DNA of 64,000 nt from Panicum virgatum (taxonomy: Eukaryota; Streptophyta; Magnoliopsida; Poales; Poaceae), in the NCBI RefSeq assembly GCF_016808335.1, contig NC_053139.1:36477954-36541953 (forward strand). The letters are read 5' to 3'. The translations under genes and the position numbers were made by a program. The notes under the pieces were generated by a model. The model was not told where the DNA came from and did not search any database. It saw only the letters and a program-made list of their open reading frames with translations. This document shows, piece by piece, positions 45,655 through 57,490 of this stretch; position 1 is the stretch's first letter, and each line of letters begins with the position of its first letter.

Positions 45655-45793
45655 AGCCAACTCAAAGTGTTGGCTTCTTCTCTTTTTTTTTACGGGCCAA
45701 CTCAACGTGTTGGCCTGTCATGATTTTTTTACTGGCCAACTCAACGTGTTGGCCTTTCATGATTTTTTTTGCGGCCAACTCAACGTGTTGACC
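45655..45793. repeat. Four tandem palindromes followed by T runs between convergent genes
   Basis: GCCAACTCAACGTGTTGGC or a near copy occurs at 45655-45675, 45695-45715, 45734-45754 and 45773-45793 (period 39-40 bp). Each pairs with itself, and the first three are followed by a run of 7-9 T. The block lies between the stop of antisense gene B (45537) and the stop of integrase on the other strand (45844). Confidence 0.85.
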
Positions 45794-45843
45794 TATCATA
45801 ATTACAGCCAGATGGATCTCATCGGCTCTTGTTACTCACTTTC

Positions 45844-47795
45844 CTACATGCTCGGGAAATACTTCTTGAGGTGTTGACCGTTGACAGCAACAGGAAACTT
45901 GACACCGTCCAGCTCCTCAAGCATGTATGCATTCCTAGGCAAAACCTGATCAACCTTGTACGGCCCGTGCCAAGTTGGAGACCACTTGCCATATTTTCTA
46001 TCTTTAGTTCCCAATGGTAAAACTGCCTCCCAAACCAAGTCTCCAACCTGGAAATTCTTTGATTTGACCTTATTGTTGTATGCGCGAGCAACTTTAGCCT
46101 TATTTTCCTTGATCTTCTCCAGCGACCAAAGCCTTAGCTCTGTCAGATCCTCCCCGTTGTCATTCATCAAGGCTGCATACTGTACAGTTGTCAGATCATT
46201 CTGGAACTCGACACGCCTTGACCCGGCCGTGATCTCCCATGGTAACACAGCGTCTTGGCCGTAGACTAAATGGTACGGCAATGTCTTGGTGGACCCGTGA
46301 CATGAAATACGATATGCCCACAAAGCTTCTGATAACACCTCATGCCAGCGCCTAGGATATTCATCGATCTTTCTCTTTATGAGCTTGATGAGGCTCTGGT
46401 TGGATGCTTCAGCTTGTCCATTAGCCTGGACATAATATGGAGATGATCTGATCATCTTAATCCCCATGTCATCGGCAAACTTCCTGAATTCCTCTGATAT
46501 AAAGACCGATCCTCCATCGGTCGTAATGGTCTGAGGGATCCCAAATCTGTGGATGATGTGCTCTTTGACAAAGCTGATCACATCTCTTGACGCTACTGAC
46601 CTCATGGGCACTGCCTCTACCCACTTTGTGAAATAATCTGTGGCAGCTAAGACCCATTGGTGACCCTTGCTAGACGACGGGTTGATTTGACCAATCATGT
46701 CCATGGCCCAGCCTCTGAATGGCCACGGTTTGATGATAGGATTCATTACTGATGCTGGCACTATTTGAATTTTGCCAAACCTCTGACATGTCTGACACCC
46801 TTTGTAATATTTGAAACAATCTTCAAGAATAGTGGGCCAGTAATAACCCGATCGCCTAATCAGCCACTTCATCTTGTGAGCCGATTGATGAGTACCGCAG
46901 GCTCCTTCATGAACCTCATGTAAGAGCCGATTTGACTCTGCAGGTCCCAGACACTTAAGCAGTAGTCCTTCCAAGGTCCTGTAGAACATGTTATCCCCTA
47001 TCAAAACATACTTCATGGCCTTGAGTCTTATCCTTCTGGGTGCCCCCCGAGCCGAATCCTTCAAGTAATTGAAGATATCGGCTCTCCGGTCTCCGGGTTC
47101 TAGAAACTGAACCTCCACGTCGACTCCATCGGCTGCTTCCCTGTACCCGGAAGCCATCTGTGCCAAATCATTGGCTTCATTGTTCAGAGTTCTGCGTATC
47201 CAGTGGAAATTGATGTACCTGAATTGTGACATCAACTCACGGCACTGCATCCATATCGGAAATAGAGCCTCGCTCTCACATCTATATTCTTCCGTGAGCT
47301 GAGAAATCACCAACTTTGAATCTCCAAAAATTTCCACCGCTTCTGCACCAGCTTCGAGGAGCAGTTTCATCCCTTTGCGAACGGATTCACATTCCACCAA
47401 ATTATTGGTGCATGGGGCAGTCATTCTGATGGAAAAGGAGTAAGTCGCCCCACGCGGCGAGACCAACAGAATTCCCACACCGCACCCATCGTCACAAGCC
47501 GATCCATCAAAAAACATAGCCCAAGCACGAACAAATAATGCAGCAATATCAGTGCTGATCCTGTCTGCAACAAGATCCGCCAGTGCTTGTCCTTTGACCG
47601 CTTTCGCAGGCTGATACCGAATATCGAACTCTGACAATGCAAACATCCATTTTCCTAGCCGGCCTTTCAGGACAGGAGCCGACAGCATGTGCTTTATGAC
47701 ATCCGATTTGCATATGACAATTGTTTCCACCGAGAGCAAAATATAGCGAAGCTTTGTACATGTAAAGTATAAGCAAAGACAAAGCTTCTCAATTT
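45844..47795 (-). pseudogene. Tat pol: second RNase H and integrase
   Basis: The frame is open from about 47790 to the stop at 45844. First comes an archaeal-type RNase H (MFFDGSACDDGCGVGILL, then ECESVRKGMKLLLEAGA, GDSKLVISQ). Next is the integrase zinc finger (HQSAHKMKW...CQTCQRF) and the core with MDMIGQI, TTDGGSVF and NQSLIKLIKRKIDE. A C-terminal tail follows (KSKNFQVGDLVWEAV). The acidic triad seems retained. At about 47795 a deletion of roughly 15 codons with a frameshift separates it from the upstream reverse-transcriptase frame. Confidence 0.8.
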
Positions 47796-49250
47796 CAGAA
47801 AACCACCCTTTCTTGGCCGTTGTGCTTCTGGACTAACACCGAAGCAATGGAAGTGTCACCCACGGATAGGTACACGTAGAACGGCCTATCTTGCTGAGGA
47901 GGAACCAACACTGGAGGCTGTGACAAATATTCCTTGATTTCATCGAAAGCTTGCTGCTGTTCTGCCCCCCAGCGAAACTTGTCATCGGATTTGATCTTTA
48001 CTAAACCCATGAACGGTTCGATGCGCCCAGACATATTAGAAATAAATCGTCTGATAAAATTAATTTTACCGATGAGCTTCTGCGACTCTTTCTTCGTAGT
48101 AGGTGGCTTCATCGTCTTCATAGCTTCTTGACTCTTCAGGCCGATCTCGATTCTCCGCTCATGCACCAGGAATCCCAGAAATTGACCGGCCGATATTCCA
48201 AAGGCACATTTCTTTGGGTTCATTTTCGAGTCCGTTCCAAAACTTGGCGCAGATCTTCTAGATGCCCCCCAGCTGATTTGGACTTGACCATGACATCATC
48301 AATATAGATCTCTACCAGTTTGCCGATGAGATCATGAAAAATATAATTCATGGCACATAGGTACGTTGCACCGGCATTTTTCAGTCCGAAGGTCATTACC
48401 AAGTACTCGAACAAGCCGACCGCGCCTGGTACTCTAAACGCGGTCTTGTTCACGTTTTCTGGGGCCATGAAGATCTGGTTGTAACCAGCATTGCCATCCA
48501 TAAAACTCATCATTTTGTGGCCGGCAGCTGCATTGATCAATGTCTCTGCAATAGGCATCGGGTATTCGTCCTTTGGCGTCGCTCTGTTGAGATCTCTAAA
48601 ATCGACGCAAACACGCCATCGGCCATCCTTCTTTTGGACCGGTACCACACTGGAGATCCATTCTGCATACCGGCACGGCCTGATGAACCCAGCATCCAGC
48701 ATCTTCTCCACCTCTTTCTTAACTTCTTCTAGGACTTCGGCCTTCATCTGACGTGATCATTGCTGAAACGGCCGAAACCCTTTCTTGAGTGAGAGCCGAT
48801 GCTCGACGATGCTTCTATCCAGACCGGGCATCTCGGTGTAGTCCCATGCAAAGCAATCCCGGTACTCTTTCAGTAATGCAATCATCTCCTCTCGCAAGGC
48901 CGGATCCAACTTTTTGCTAATAAATGTCGGCCGTGGCTTATCCCCAGGACCGATGTCAACCTCTTCCAAATCATCAGCTGACGTGAACCCGTATCCGAGT
49001 TTGCCATCATCTGAAAAACCAGCTGCGAACGCAAGCGAGTCTTCGTTATCCACAAGATCAGCAGCAAACACAGGGAGATGACAAGAAAAATTGTTTGGCC
49101 AACCGCGTGGGCTGGCCGCTTCTACACTTCCATTATCATCCGAAACTAAATAGTCGATGAGTGGCCAACTGCCAGAGCAGGCCATCGTGTGTACATGATG
49201 TAACAATTCCGAACCCAAACAGGATTTTTCTATTTTTTGGGGCCGGTCGC
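47796..49250 (-). pseudogene. Tat pol: reverse transcriptase and first RNase H, broken
   Basis: Upstream part (49218-48757): FAWDYTEMPGLD and VEHRLSLKKGFRPF, ending in TGA (48757-48759) where the frame otherwise continues into SRQMKAEVLEEV. Reverse transcriptase follows with CVDFRDLNRATPKDEYPMP, YLVMTFGLKNAGATY and the active site YIDDVMVKS. At about 48220 a short deletion and frameshift precede NPKKCAFGISAGQFLGF. The frame then continues into RNase H (RPFYVYLSVGDTSIASVL). These breaks abolish a functional enzyme. Confidence 0.8.
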
Positions 49251-49301
49251 TGGGACCGGCCTCTCTATTTCTATTACATCCCGTGGCATGCCAGGATGCG
49301 T

Positions 49302-50123
49302 CTACTCTGTGAGGCCAGTGGATAAGACCAGCCTCAGTCCGTTTTTTGTCGCCTCGATCCGATCACAGTCTTCTAGGGTGATCCCTGAGATCGGCTCTTG
49401 CCCTTCCGCATCCCAGGCGTTCATGTCTGCGAGCGAGACCTCGCTGGAGTCATCTGCACAGACCACCTCCACTTCATCGCCATCCCATTGGACGAGATAT
49501 TGATGCATTGTGGAAGGGATACAACAGTTGGCGTGAATCCAATCCCTCCCAAGTAGTACCGTGTATGTACTTTTGCTGTTGACGATGAAGAACGAAGTCG
49601 GGATCGTCTTGCGGCCCACTGTCAACTCCACATTAAGGACCCCTATTGCCTCTGATGGTTGTCCGTTGAAGTCATTGAGCATCACATTGGTCTTGATCAG
49701 ATCGGCAGAAGAACGACCCAATCGGCGCAGCATAGAATATGGCATCAGGTTGACTGCGGCGCCAGTGTCGACCAACATCATGTTCACAGGCTTGCCGTTG
49801 ATGAAGCCCTTGAGATACAATCCCTTCAGGTGCTTGTAGCTTTTCTCCTTGGGCTTCTCGAAGATGATCGGCTGTGGGCCCAGATCCAGCTGTGCGATGG
49901 CCGATTCTTCCGGTTGGGGTGCCCGAAACTCCGATGGGAGCACGAACACCATGTTCACCTCAGCCGATGGCTTCTCATCGGCTTTTGTCTGCTTGGGGCA
50001 CCACTCTTTTCTCGGAGGGCACCTTTCCTCCCTTCGCGGTCGCCTGACTTGCTCCGCGAGATCCGGACGTGCTTTCCTCAGCACGTCGAGGTACTTTGCT
50101 TCTGCTTCTTCCAGATTGCGCAA
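49302..50123 (-). pseudogene. Tat protease region
   Basis: The frame contains the aspartic-protease motif LVDTGAAVNLMPY and later VLLGRDWIH, typical of gypsy proteases, preceded by a charged linker. It is continuous with gag except for a TAG at 50127-50129 and closes with a stop at 49302 before the reverse-transcriptase region. Confidence 0.75.
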
Positions 50124-50129
50124 GCGCTA

Positions 50130-52423
50130 CACTCTGCGCTTCTGCGAGTGATTAAGCCCGTCAGGACACCACCGTGGGCGATGGTACATGTCTTCTTCTT
50201 CTGGCTCGGAATCACCCCTGGATGGCCGCCTCAAACGGTCATCATGACGTGTTCTGGGCCCTAAGCGCTGGAACACCGATGTTTCATCCTGCTGGCGTCC
50301 TCGAGGCCTGCACTCCAAGCAATCATATATAGTAGGCAATCAGCTCATGCCGGAATTCCAACAGTACCTGAAGAACGGGCAATTCCAGTGGTCGCGTAGA
50401 GCCTGGCGTCTCCCCAGTGTCCTTCCTGAGTGGTGCTCGTACTCGTCCTCTTCCGATTCGTATCGGCGGCGCAACTTGTACTGGTACTGGTACTTTTCCA
50501 GAAGCCGATTAGAAGCTGGATCTGGTTGCGGATGTGACGCACTTGCTCTTCAGTCACATGCTGCTGTTCCAGTTCGCGTCCATCCTGCGGCCGTTTGCCA
50601 AAAACGACCTCTCTCCTCTGCTTGTCATGACGGCGCATGGGTCCCACCATGTTGATCTGGAATGCCAAATCCTGGCCCTCGGATCCGAAATCTGACAGCT
50701 CCACCACGTTAGCTTGTGGGAAGGACTTTGTGTCAACCTTCATCATGTGTTGAGCCAGGATTAATCGGCCTTGCTCGATAGCCGATTGGATCTGACGACG
50801 CAGCTCCTTCCATTCACTCGTGGAATGAGTGAACGAGTGGTGCCATTTACAGTACAGCCTTCCCTGCAGCTCTTGTGCCGTTGGTAATTTGCGATTCTCT
50901 GGGAGCTTCAGCTGTTTTTCTATGAGGAGCAGATCAAATATCTGCTTTGCTTTGGTCACGTCGAAGTCGAAGCCCTTCACAAGCCCCTGCTATTTGACCC
51001 ACTTGCACGGGACAGGGTTTGCCTCCCGAGTCCACTCTGCCACGGCCACTTCTTGCTCCTCGCCAGAGTCATCAAATTCATCCGCCTGGGCCATGTTTAC
51101 ATGGCACTTGAACTTGTCCTGGTACAGCTCAGGATGGTAAAGCTCATATGCCGTAAGCTTCTGCACCATGTGTGCCAGGGAGGTGAACTCCAACTGAAAA
51201 GCCAGATCCTTGATCGGCTTAGCGAGTCCCAGGACAGCCAAATCGACTGCCTCCTTCTCTGTGATGCGCGATGAGTAGCATCGGTTCTTGACTTCTCTGA
51301 AGCGCTGTATGTATTCCGACACAGTCTCTCATCACTTTTGCCTGACTTGGGCGAGGTCGGCAATTCCAGCTTCAGCAGCCTCCGAGTGGTACTGGGTATG
51401 GAACTGATCTTCCAGCTGCCTCCAAGTTCGAATCGAATCCGGAGCCAGTGACGCGTACCATCCAAAAGCCGGGCCTGTAAGGGATTGGCCGAAGAACCGG
51501 ACCCTCAACGGATCCGACACTGAGATCATCCCAAGCTGTGTTAAGTATCGGCTCACGTGCTCTATGGAGCTGGTTCCTTCTGACCCGTTGAACTTGGTGA
51601 ACTCAGGAAGCCGATACTTGGGAGGCAACGGGACCAAGTCGTAGTCACTTGGATACGGCTTGGAATAGCCGATCGCTTTCCTCTTGGGCAGGATGCCAAA
51701 CTGGTCTCTCAGTATTGCACTAACCTGCTCCACATTAAGAACTCCTGGGGCCGATGGCTCAGCACTCGGTCCAGTAGCGTACTTTGCCAACCATGCTTGT
51801 TTCTCCGCGTCTGCTCCAGAAGCTCCTGGGTTTAGCATCTGCACCGAGCGTGTTGGATTGACGCTGTTAGGGATGTAGGCGCACGTGTAGCCGTGCGGGA
51901 TCTCCTTGGGTGGCTCGGTGAGGAATTGGCCTTCTCCAGGATCACCGCCGATCTTGTGGACGACGTAGATCGGCGAATTTTGTGGTTTTGGAGCCGCAAA
52001 CGAGAACGGCAATAGCAGCCTAGAATGCAGTGCAGCTTCCTCTGTGTGACTCCCCAGGGTTGGTCCCGATGGAGAGTACTGGTTCTTAATTATCTCCTGG
52101 ATGACGCGATGTGCCACGCGCTCGAGCTCATTCATCAGGCTCTGAGAGTGCCGATGAAGCGTATGGGCCACCATGTAATTCATCTCCTGACGCAGGGCCC
52201 TGGTGCGCTCCTCTGATGGTACAGACAAATCTACGTTGTCGAGAGCGCCTTCAGGTGAAAACCCCTTCCACTTAATGCCATGGTTGCGGGTCCTCTCAAA
52301 AGAGCCGATGAGATCGGCTTCCAACAGAGCTTTGATCTCATCATACTTCTTCTTGTGTTCAGGAGGGAGCTCTTCATACGTGACGGGCTTGGGAGCGGGT
52401 TCTTGATCTTGAGCTCCAGACAT
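50130..52423 (-). pseudogene. Tat gag, interrupted by several stops
   Basis: The ATG at 52423 ([13 protein letters not shown]) follows the primer-binding site by 15 bases. The retrotransposon-gag domain lies at about 51700-51000 (LPEFTKFNGSEGTSS, FFGQSLTGPAFGWYASL, EYIQRFREVKNRC). It is followed by LYCKWHHSFTHST and a linker. In-frame stops are TGA TGA at about 51329-51334, TAG at 50990-50992 and TGA near 50345, so no full-length protein can be made. Confidence 0.75.
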
Positions 52424-52437
52424 TGTTGCCGAGAAGT

Positions 52438-52455
52438 GTCCCACCGGGCGTGCCA
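52438..52455 (-). other. Primer-binding site of the Tat element
   Basis: TGGCACGCCCGGTGGGAC on the minus strand begins 5 bases after the LTR end and starts with TGG, the complement of a tRNA CCA tail. The tRNA was not identified. Confidence 0.6.
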
Positions 52456-52460
52456 GAATG

Positions 52461-52607
52461 TGTTGTCGGTCGAAACCCACTGGCGAGCAGCGACAGGCAA
52501 CACGAAGAGCCGGGAGGTTGCTGGGGCGCTGGCAGGCACTGCTCCCTCGTCGACGGCCCGCAATTCCAGCGCGCGCCGAGGCTTGTTAAAGACGCAGGGC
52601 GTGCCAC
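52461..52607 (-). repeat. Remnant of the 5' LTR of the Tat element (147 bp)
   Basis: It matches the terminal block of the 3' LTR at 39488 through GCGCGCCG(A/C)GGCTTGTT and CGTGCCAC, then stops abruptly at CGTGCCAC|TTGTGGACCC. Confidence 0.85.
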
Positions 52608-52980
52608 TTGTGGACCCGTTGCCTACCGACTTCGTCTTTCATCTCAGTTGGCTGCCATTCATGATGTCTTCCATGTATCACAACTTCGAAAGTGCACCAG
52701 GGTACCTACAGAAATCATTGAACCACAGGATATAGAGATTGAATCCGATCTATCTTATACGGAGTATCCAATCAAGATTCTTGACACAAAAGAAAGAAGT
52801 ACTAGAAGGGAGAAAATTAAAATATACAAAATCCAGTGGAATCAGCATACTGTAGAAGAAGCTACTTGGGAAACTGAAAATTTTCTCCAAAGAAACTTCC
52901 CTGACTTTCTTAGAACCAATCCAGGTACCGAATATTTGCATCCTTTTCTTCCTGTAATCTCGGGACGAGATTCCTTTTAG
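52608..52980 (+). pseudogene. 3' end of a chromovirus pol (integrase C-terminus and chromodomain), fragment
   Basis: This matches the last 200 bases of the window (63799-64000) with very few differences, and shows how that gag-pol ends. It encodes [20 protein letters not shown], then a chromodomain ([31 protein letters not shown]), and stops with SGRDSF at 52978-52980. A polypurine tract (TTTTAGGGGGGAAGGC, 52975-52990) follows and leads into the LTR. The 5' part is missing because of the fusion at 52607. Confidence 0.85.
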
Positions 52981-52990
52981 GGGGGAAGGC

Positions 52991-55900
52991 TGTAACACCC
53001 CGGGTGTTTACACAGTATGTTAATTAGGTGCCTGCACAGTAATGGTGTAGGTTTGCTATGCATCATGTGCTTGAATTACTTAAAAAGGATCTTTTTGTAA
53101 TTATGAAAGGTTATATGTGTAATTATGATTTTATGCAAGGTCCTTTATATAGTTAATTGTGTTTATAGCTTTTATGGAGGGTGTTTGTGCAAAGTTTCAG
53201 TGCATTTATTGCATGGCATCCAATTTTGTTTTTAAGTCTAATTTTGAAGTGAATTTGCATTGAAAAAGACAAATTTCCTAGAATTTAAAATCCCTCTTGT
53301 GTTTTCAAATTTAGCTCTCTATCCTTTGGTCAAATAAATTTTTGCACAACATCAAAGTTGTAGCTCTTGAAAAATTGAACAACTTTCATGTTGGGCACTT
53401 TTCCATTTGAGCTTTGGTTTAAAAGTTATTGCTTGTTTACAGAAAGGTCCCTGGAACTTTTGGAAATTGCAAAATCGCCCTTATGACCATCTCCCCCTCC
53501 CTGCTCTGCTTCCCGTCGCCGGCCACCGACAGCGCCGCCCGCCGACGATTTCCCGGCCTTCCCGGCCATCAATTCGCCGTGCGCTGGCGCCCACGCGTCG
53601 CGGACGAGCTCCTCCCCCGCCTGTTGCCTCGCGCTGGCGCCTCCACCCCTCGCCACGCCGCCCCGCCGCGCCCAGAACCTCCCCGCCGGCCGCCACCTCG
53701 CCGCCGCCGTGGAGAGCCCAAACCAGAGGCCCAGCTCTCGATCTTTCGCGCGCCTGAGCACTACAAGAAGCCCCGCGCTCTTTTCCCCTCATCTTTTCGC
53801 CAGTTCCCTAACCCCACGCCCCAGAACGCCGCAGCCGCTCACCCCGAACGCCGGCGAGCTTCACCCCGCCGCGGAGCCGCCACCCCAGACCCGCTCCACC
53901 CCTACAGCCCCCACCTTTAGCACCGCCTCGACCTCGCGCAGCTCCCAGGCCACTTCCCCTCGCCCAATCTTCACCGGAACACCCTCGCCATCGCTCGCCT
54001 CCGCCGCCGAACCGCCCTGCTCCGCCGAGCCGCCGCTTCCGAGCCTCTCCCCGCAACCCTAGGCCACCCAGAGGTGCGCCTTGCACCCGTGAGGCTCACG
54101 CACCCCTCCACCCTCGCCGCTGGTGAGCCTCTCGCCGGGAAACGGCCGGTCAACCGCCGCCTCCCCTCTCTGACCCGGCCCAGGGACCTCGGGTTGAAAG
54201 GAAAGAAAACCCAGGGGGTTATTTGCATAGGCCTAGACTCAGATGAATAGTGCCAGTAGGGACTGCTTTGTAATATTTTCAGTGAACTTTGAAATTCTAG
54301 ATCAATTCATAGAAAATTCGTAAAATAGCAAATCCTGATGTTCTGGAATCCTTTTGAAGAGCTCTATGCAGTAGAACCATAATATGTTAGGCTTTAGTTG
54401 CAAGTTTTTGCTGTAAATTTTAATTTGTGTTACTAGGTTTATAAATACTAGTTATTTAATCTTTTTCTTATCTGATGCTTGAAAGCTGATATTGCTCTGA
54501 ATTTTTGGTGGTAGTTTACTCATGTTACACTAGCTTTGCTATAAAAATTTCATGATCAGTTCTTTGTTGTAGCTATTTATTTGATTTAATCTTTGTTTAA
54601 TAGACTTTATTCATGGTAAATAGTTTCTGTTCTTAATAAATCATGAAAATATTCATGAGTATTCTTCTGGAGTATGTTAGCTTGTCCAGGAAGTTTGAGC
54701 TTTAGTTCATGTCTAGAACAGGAGCAAAAATTAAATCTTGCTAAACTGATGTCTGTTTAGTTTAATTTATCTGAATTAATTCCGTGCAGATAAAATCATG
54801 AAAAATTCACAGTAGCTAGATCGTCCCTGTTTAGATCTCATGTTAAATTTTTGAGCTTCTGATCTTCTTTAGTTTGACCTGTGTAATTCTTGCTTGTTCT
54901 AGATGTTATCTGAGTAAATGATTTATTGTGTTTAATTGGTTGAATATCTTGGCATGATTTTTGCAGGATAGCTTAGTATGTTCATGTTCTGTTTAGGGTA
55001 ATTTTGGTAGATTTTATTACTATTTGTACTTTGATTTGTTGATTTATTTACAAACCATGACTTAATTGTATAGGAAATCGCCACCACTCTTTTTATGAAG
55101 TTAGTTAACTTCTTTTGTGCTGTTGATCATGATGCCTTGTGTAGTTAAATTTGTTATTTAACTACTCTATAAACGATTGCCCATGTTTGTTTATAATGTT
55201 GTTCTTGCATTACATATAGATACGACTACTTTGTCAGACGGGACGTACGAGTTGATTCCGGAATCTGACGGAGGTGATCTCGAAGCTCAAGTGAACACTG
55301 CGGAACTAACTGAAGCCCCGAACCAAAGTTCGGAAGAGCCTAGCGCTGAAATAGTTAGCAATTACCGAGAAGGCAAGCCACGGACATAACCTATATTTCA
55401 AATTATTATCATTTACTGTTATTACTTACTTGTGCATTTACAGTTCTTAGGATTTGAATTGAAACCCTAGATGCATGATCCTAGGAACCCATGTACTGAA
55501 CACTAGACTTGAGTTCGAATAATTGCTAAGCTTATAGGAACGGTAAAAGTCGAGTGATTGCCTGTCACTCGCGAGCTTTATAGGAATTGCTTGTTTACTT
55601 TCTGTTATCAATATAAGGACGACGGACGGGGTTGTGTTCGATATCATGTCCTATGTGAGACCCCGTCTGTGTTGATGAACTTGCTAAGGTCGCGGTGTGT
55701 GGTAGTGCTGGTTAAGTTTTTGAATGTACTAGCCACATGCCGTAAATATGGTACGCGGCAAGCCTAGTAACCGATTGGACCGGGGAGTGGATATACCTGA
55801 CACTCTCTCTTAGAGATAGGTTTTATTTTATGTTGCGCAACACCACGACTTCTAGGGACAAGGGTGGACCGGGCACGGGTGGACCTTGGAGCCCTGTAGT

Positions 55901-56830
55901 CGGGGAGAGTGTTCCTATCCACGAGCCGGAAAGAAAGGCAAACGGTTGTTTGGAAACGACCCGACGGTGTTCCAAACGTGTGTGTTAGGTTATCCTTGCA
56001 AGGTTGAATTTCGATTCAGAATCGTCCGCCTCTCACGATGAAATGAGACTGCTTGATCTCTTTGCCACACAGAGTAATCAGAGCAACAATATTCTTATTA
56101 ATCTTGATGTTTGCTTAGAAATTCCACCATGATTGGATAGTAGATGCTTACATAGAATGGTTAATCAACTAGAATCTTGAAGCTAAAACTTGAAAGTAAG
56201 GACCTACTCTTTATTGCTTTTCAGCAAAGGAAAACCAGAGCCTTACAAAAGCCTAGCATAGTCTAGCTAAGGTGGGCTACTTATACCCGTTGTCGGTTAA
56301 GTCTTGCTGAGTATTAGAATACTCAGCCTTGCTGTTGCAACTCTTTTTCAGGTATGAGTTTTGAGGATCAGATCGCTAGTTTAACCTATCCTTGCTCGTT
56401 GCCTCCTGGCTGGTCCGTAGAATGGGATACGTCTGCGACCGGCAATGACTATGACGAGTGATACCATGCTTGGGCTAGCTTGGTATAATTTTGCGATGTG
56501 TTGTAGTCGTCGTGTTTTATCTTCCGCTGTTTAAACTCTGAACTTACCCTTATGTTTTGTATAACTGTTTTACTTAAGTTGGTTTTGTAATAATCTTTTG
56601 AAACTGGTTTGTAATCTTTACTATGCCTGTGTTGTAAAAATTATGGTTGTAATATCTCTGGACTCGCCTTCGTGCGGGGTATGCTTGTTCGATCCGAGAA
56701 TCGGTGGTTGTATCGGGACGTTACCCGACAGACCAAAAATTGTTCCGTTTGAAGTGCGTTTAAGCTAATGTTGCCTTTATGGTGATGGTTTACGCACTTG
56801 AGCCGGGATAATTTAGGCGGTTCTGCCACA
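52991..56830 (+). mobile_element. Long LTR (3,840 bp) of a Tekay/RIRE3-like chromovirus
   Basis: The LTR begins TGTAACACCCCGGG right after the polypurine tract and ends GGCGGTTCTGCCACA just before the primer-binding site, giving TG...CA ends. It is preceded by the 3' end of one element's pol and followed by the leader of another, so it serves both. A GC-rich block (about 53480-54190) explains the many overlapping frames there, which are not genes. The rest is AT-rich, and no embedded gene is recognised. Confidence 0.88.
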
Positions 56831-56832
56831 GC

Positions 56833-56844
56833 TGGCATCAGAGC
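56833..56844 (+). other. Primer-binding site (initiator tRNA-Met type)
   Basis: TGGCATCAGAGC, two bases after the LTR end, differs at one base from TGGTATCAGAGC, the usual site complementary to initiator tRNA-Met. Confidence 0.8.
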
Positions 56845-57112
56845 TACAAGCGTATACCAGAGGTGTTGGAATCTTAAAAATCGCTTTTCATATAAAATTG
56901 GAACCATAAAGAATTTCGGAAAACTACGTTGGATTCGTTAAGAGTTGTGTTTAGAACGTAAAGTCCTAGGGAAGCTATGGGAATTACTAGGTGGTTATTT
57001 TTGTATGGTTTATATTATCTGACTTCCAGCACTTTACATTTTGTCAAACCATACTCACAAGCAACTCTTAATTCTTGTAACGACGCACCTACGTGAGGTA
57101 AGATGGTAAGGA

Positions 57113-57490
57113 TCCTCAGTCAGCTGAGGGAGTCTGACCTTCCCGTCGGTGATGCGAGCCGAACGCTGCCCTCAAGCAGTGGCTTACTTGAGGTGCTTCC
57201 AATATACCAACTATTAGTTGACTATATTGGGAGTAAAGTGTACTCAGTCAGCTGAGGGAGTCTGACCTTCCCGTCGGCGATGCGAACCGAACGCTGTGCT
57301 CAAGCAGTGGCCTACTTGAGCTGCTGCCAATATACCGACCTCGGTCGACTATATTGGGAGTAAAGGAACTTGTGAATACGCCTCTGAGTAGCGTATGCTA
57401 ATGTTGGCCATACGGCGGAAATTGTATGGCTGCCGCTTCTATAGTGAGCGGTAATGTTTGGAAACGCTTTCATGAGTGCTGGCATGAAAG
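57113..57490 (+). ncRNA. Structured leader: duplicated 128-bp three-hairpin module plus further hairpins
   Basis: Two tandem units (57113-57240, 57241-57367) each contain CTCAG-TCAG-CTGAG, CTCAAG...CTTGAG and CCAATATA...TATATTGG stems. The inner stem of the last is CAAC/GTTG in unit 1 and CGAC/GTCG in unit 2, a compensatory change. Downstream follow ATACGC...GCGTAT, GCCATAC...GTATGGC, CCGCT...AGCGG and CTTTCATG...CATGAAAG. It lies in the untranslated RNA leader of the retrotransposon; a packaging or dimerisation signal is plausible but inferred. Confidence 0.6.

Larger units (their letters stand above)
39488..52607 (-). mobile_element. Tat-lineage Ty3/gypsy retrotransposon, decayed, 5' LTR truncated
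   Basis: Order on the minus strand: truncated 5' LTR (52607-52461), primer-binding site, gag, protease, reverse transcriptase/RNase H, an archaeal-type RNase H and integrase, a non-coding repeat block, an antisense gene cassette, a polypurine tract (41410-41401) and a 3' LTR (41400-39488). The second RNase H before integrase and the opposite-strand genes between pol and the 3' LTR are features of the Tat lineage (as in Grande and Retand). Stops and deletions show it is no longer autonomous. The right end is cut at 52607 by fusion with another gypsy fragment, so no target duplication can be checked. Confidence 0.85.

Noticed and set aside
45655..45793. CRISPR-like array
   Set aside because: The repeats are palindromes with a 39-40-bp period, the spacers are near-identical T-rich stretches, and the setting is a plant retrotransposon.
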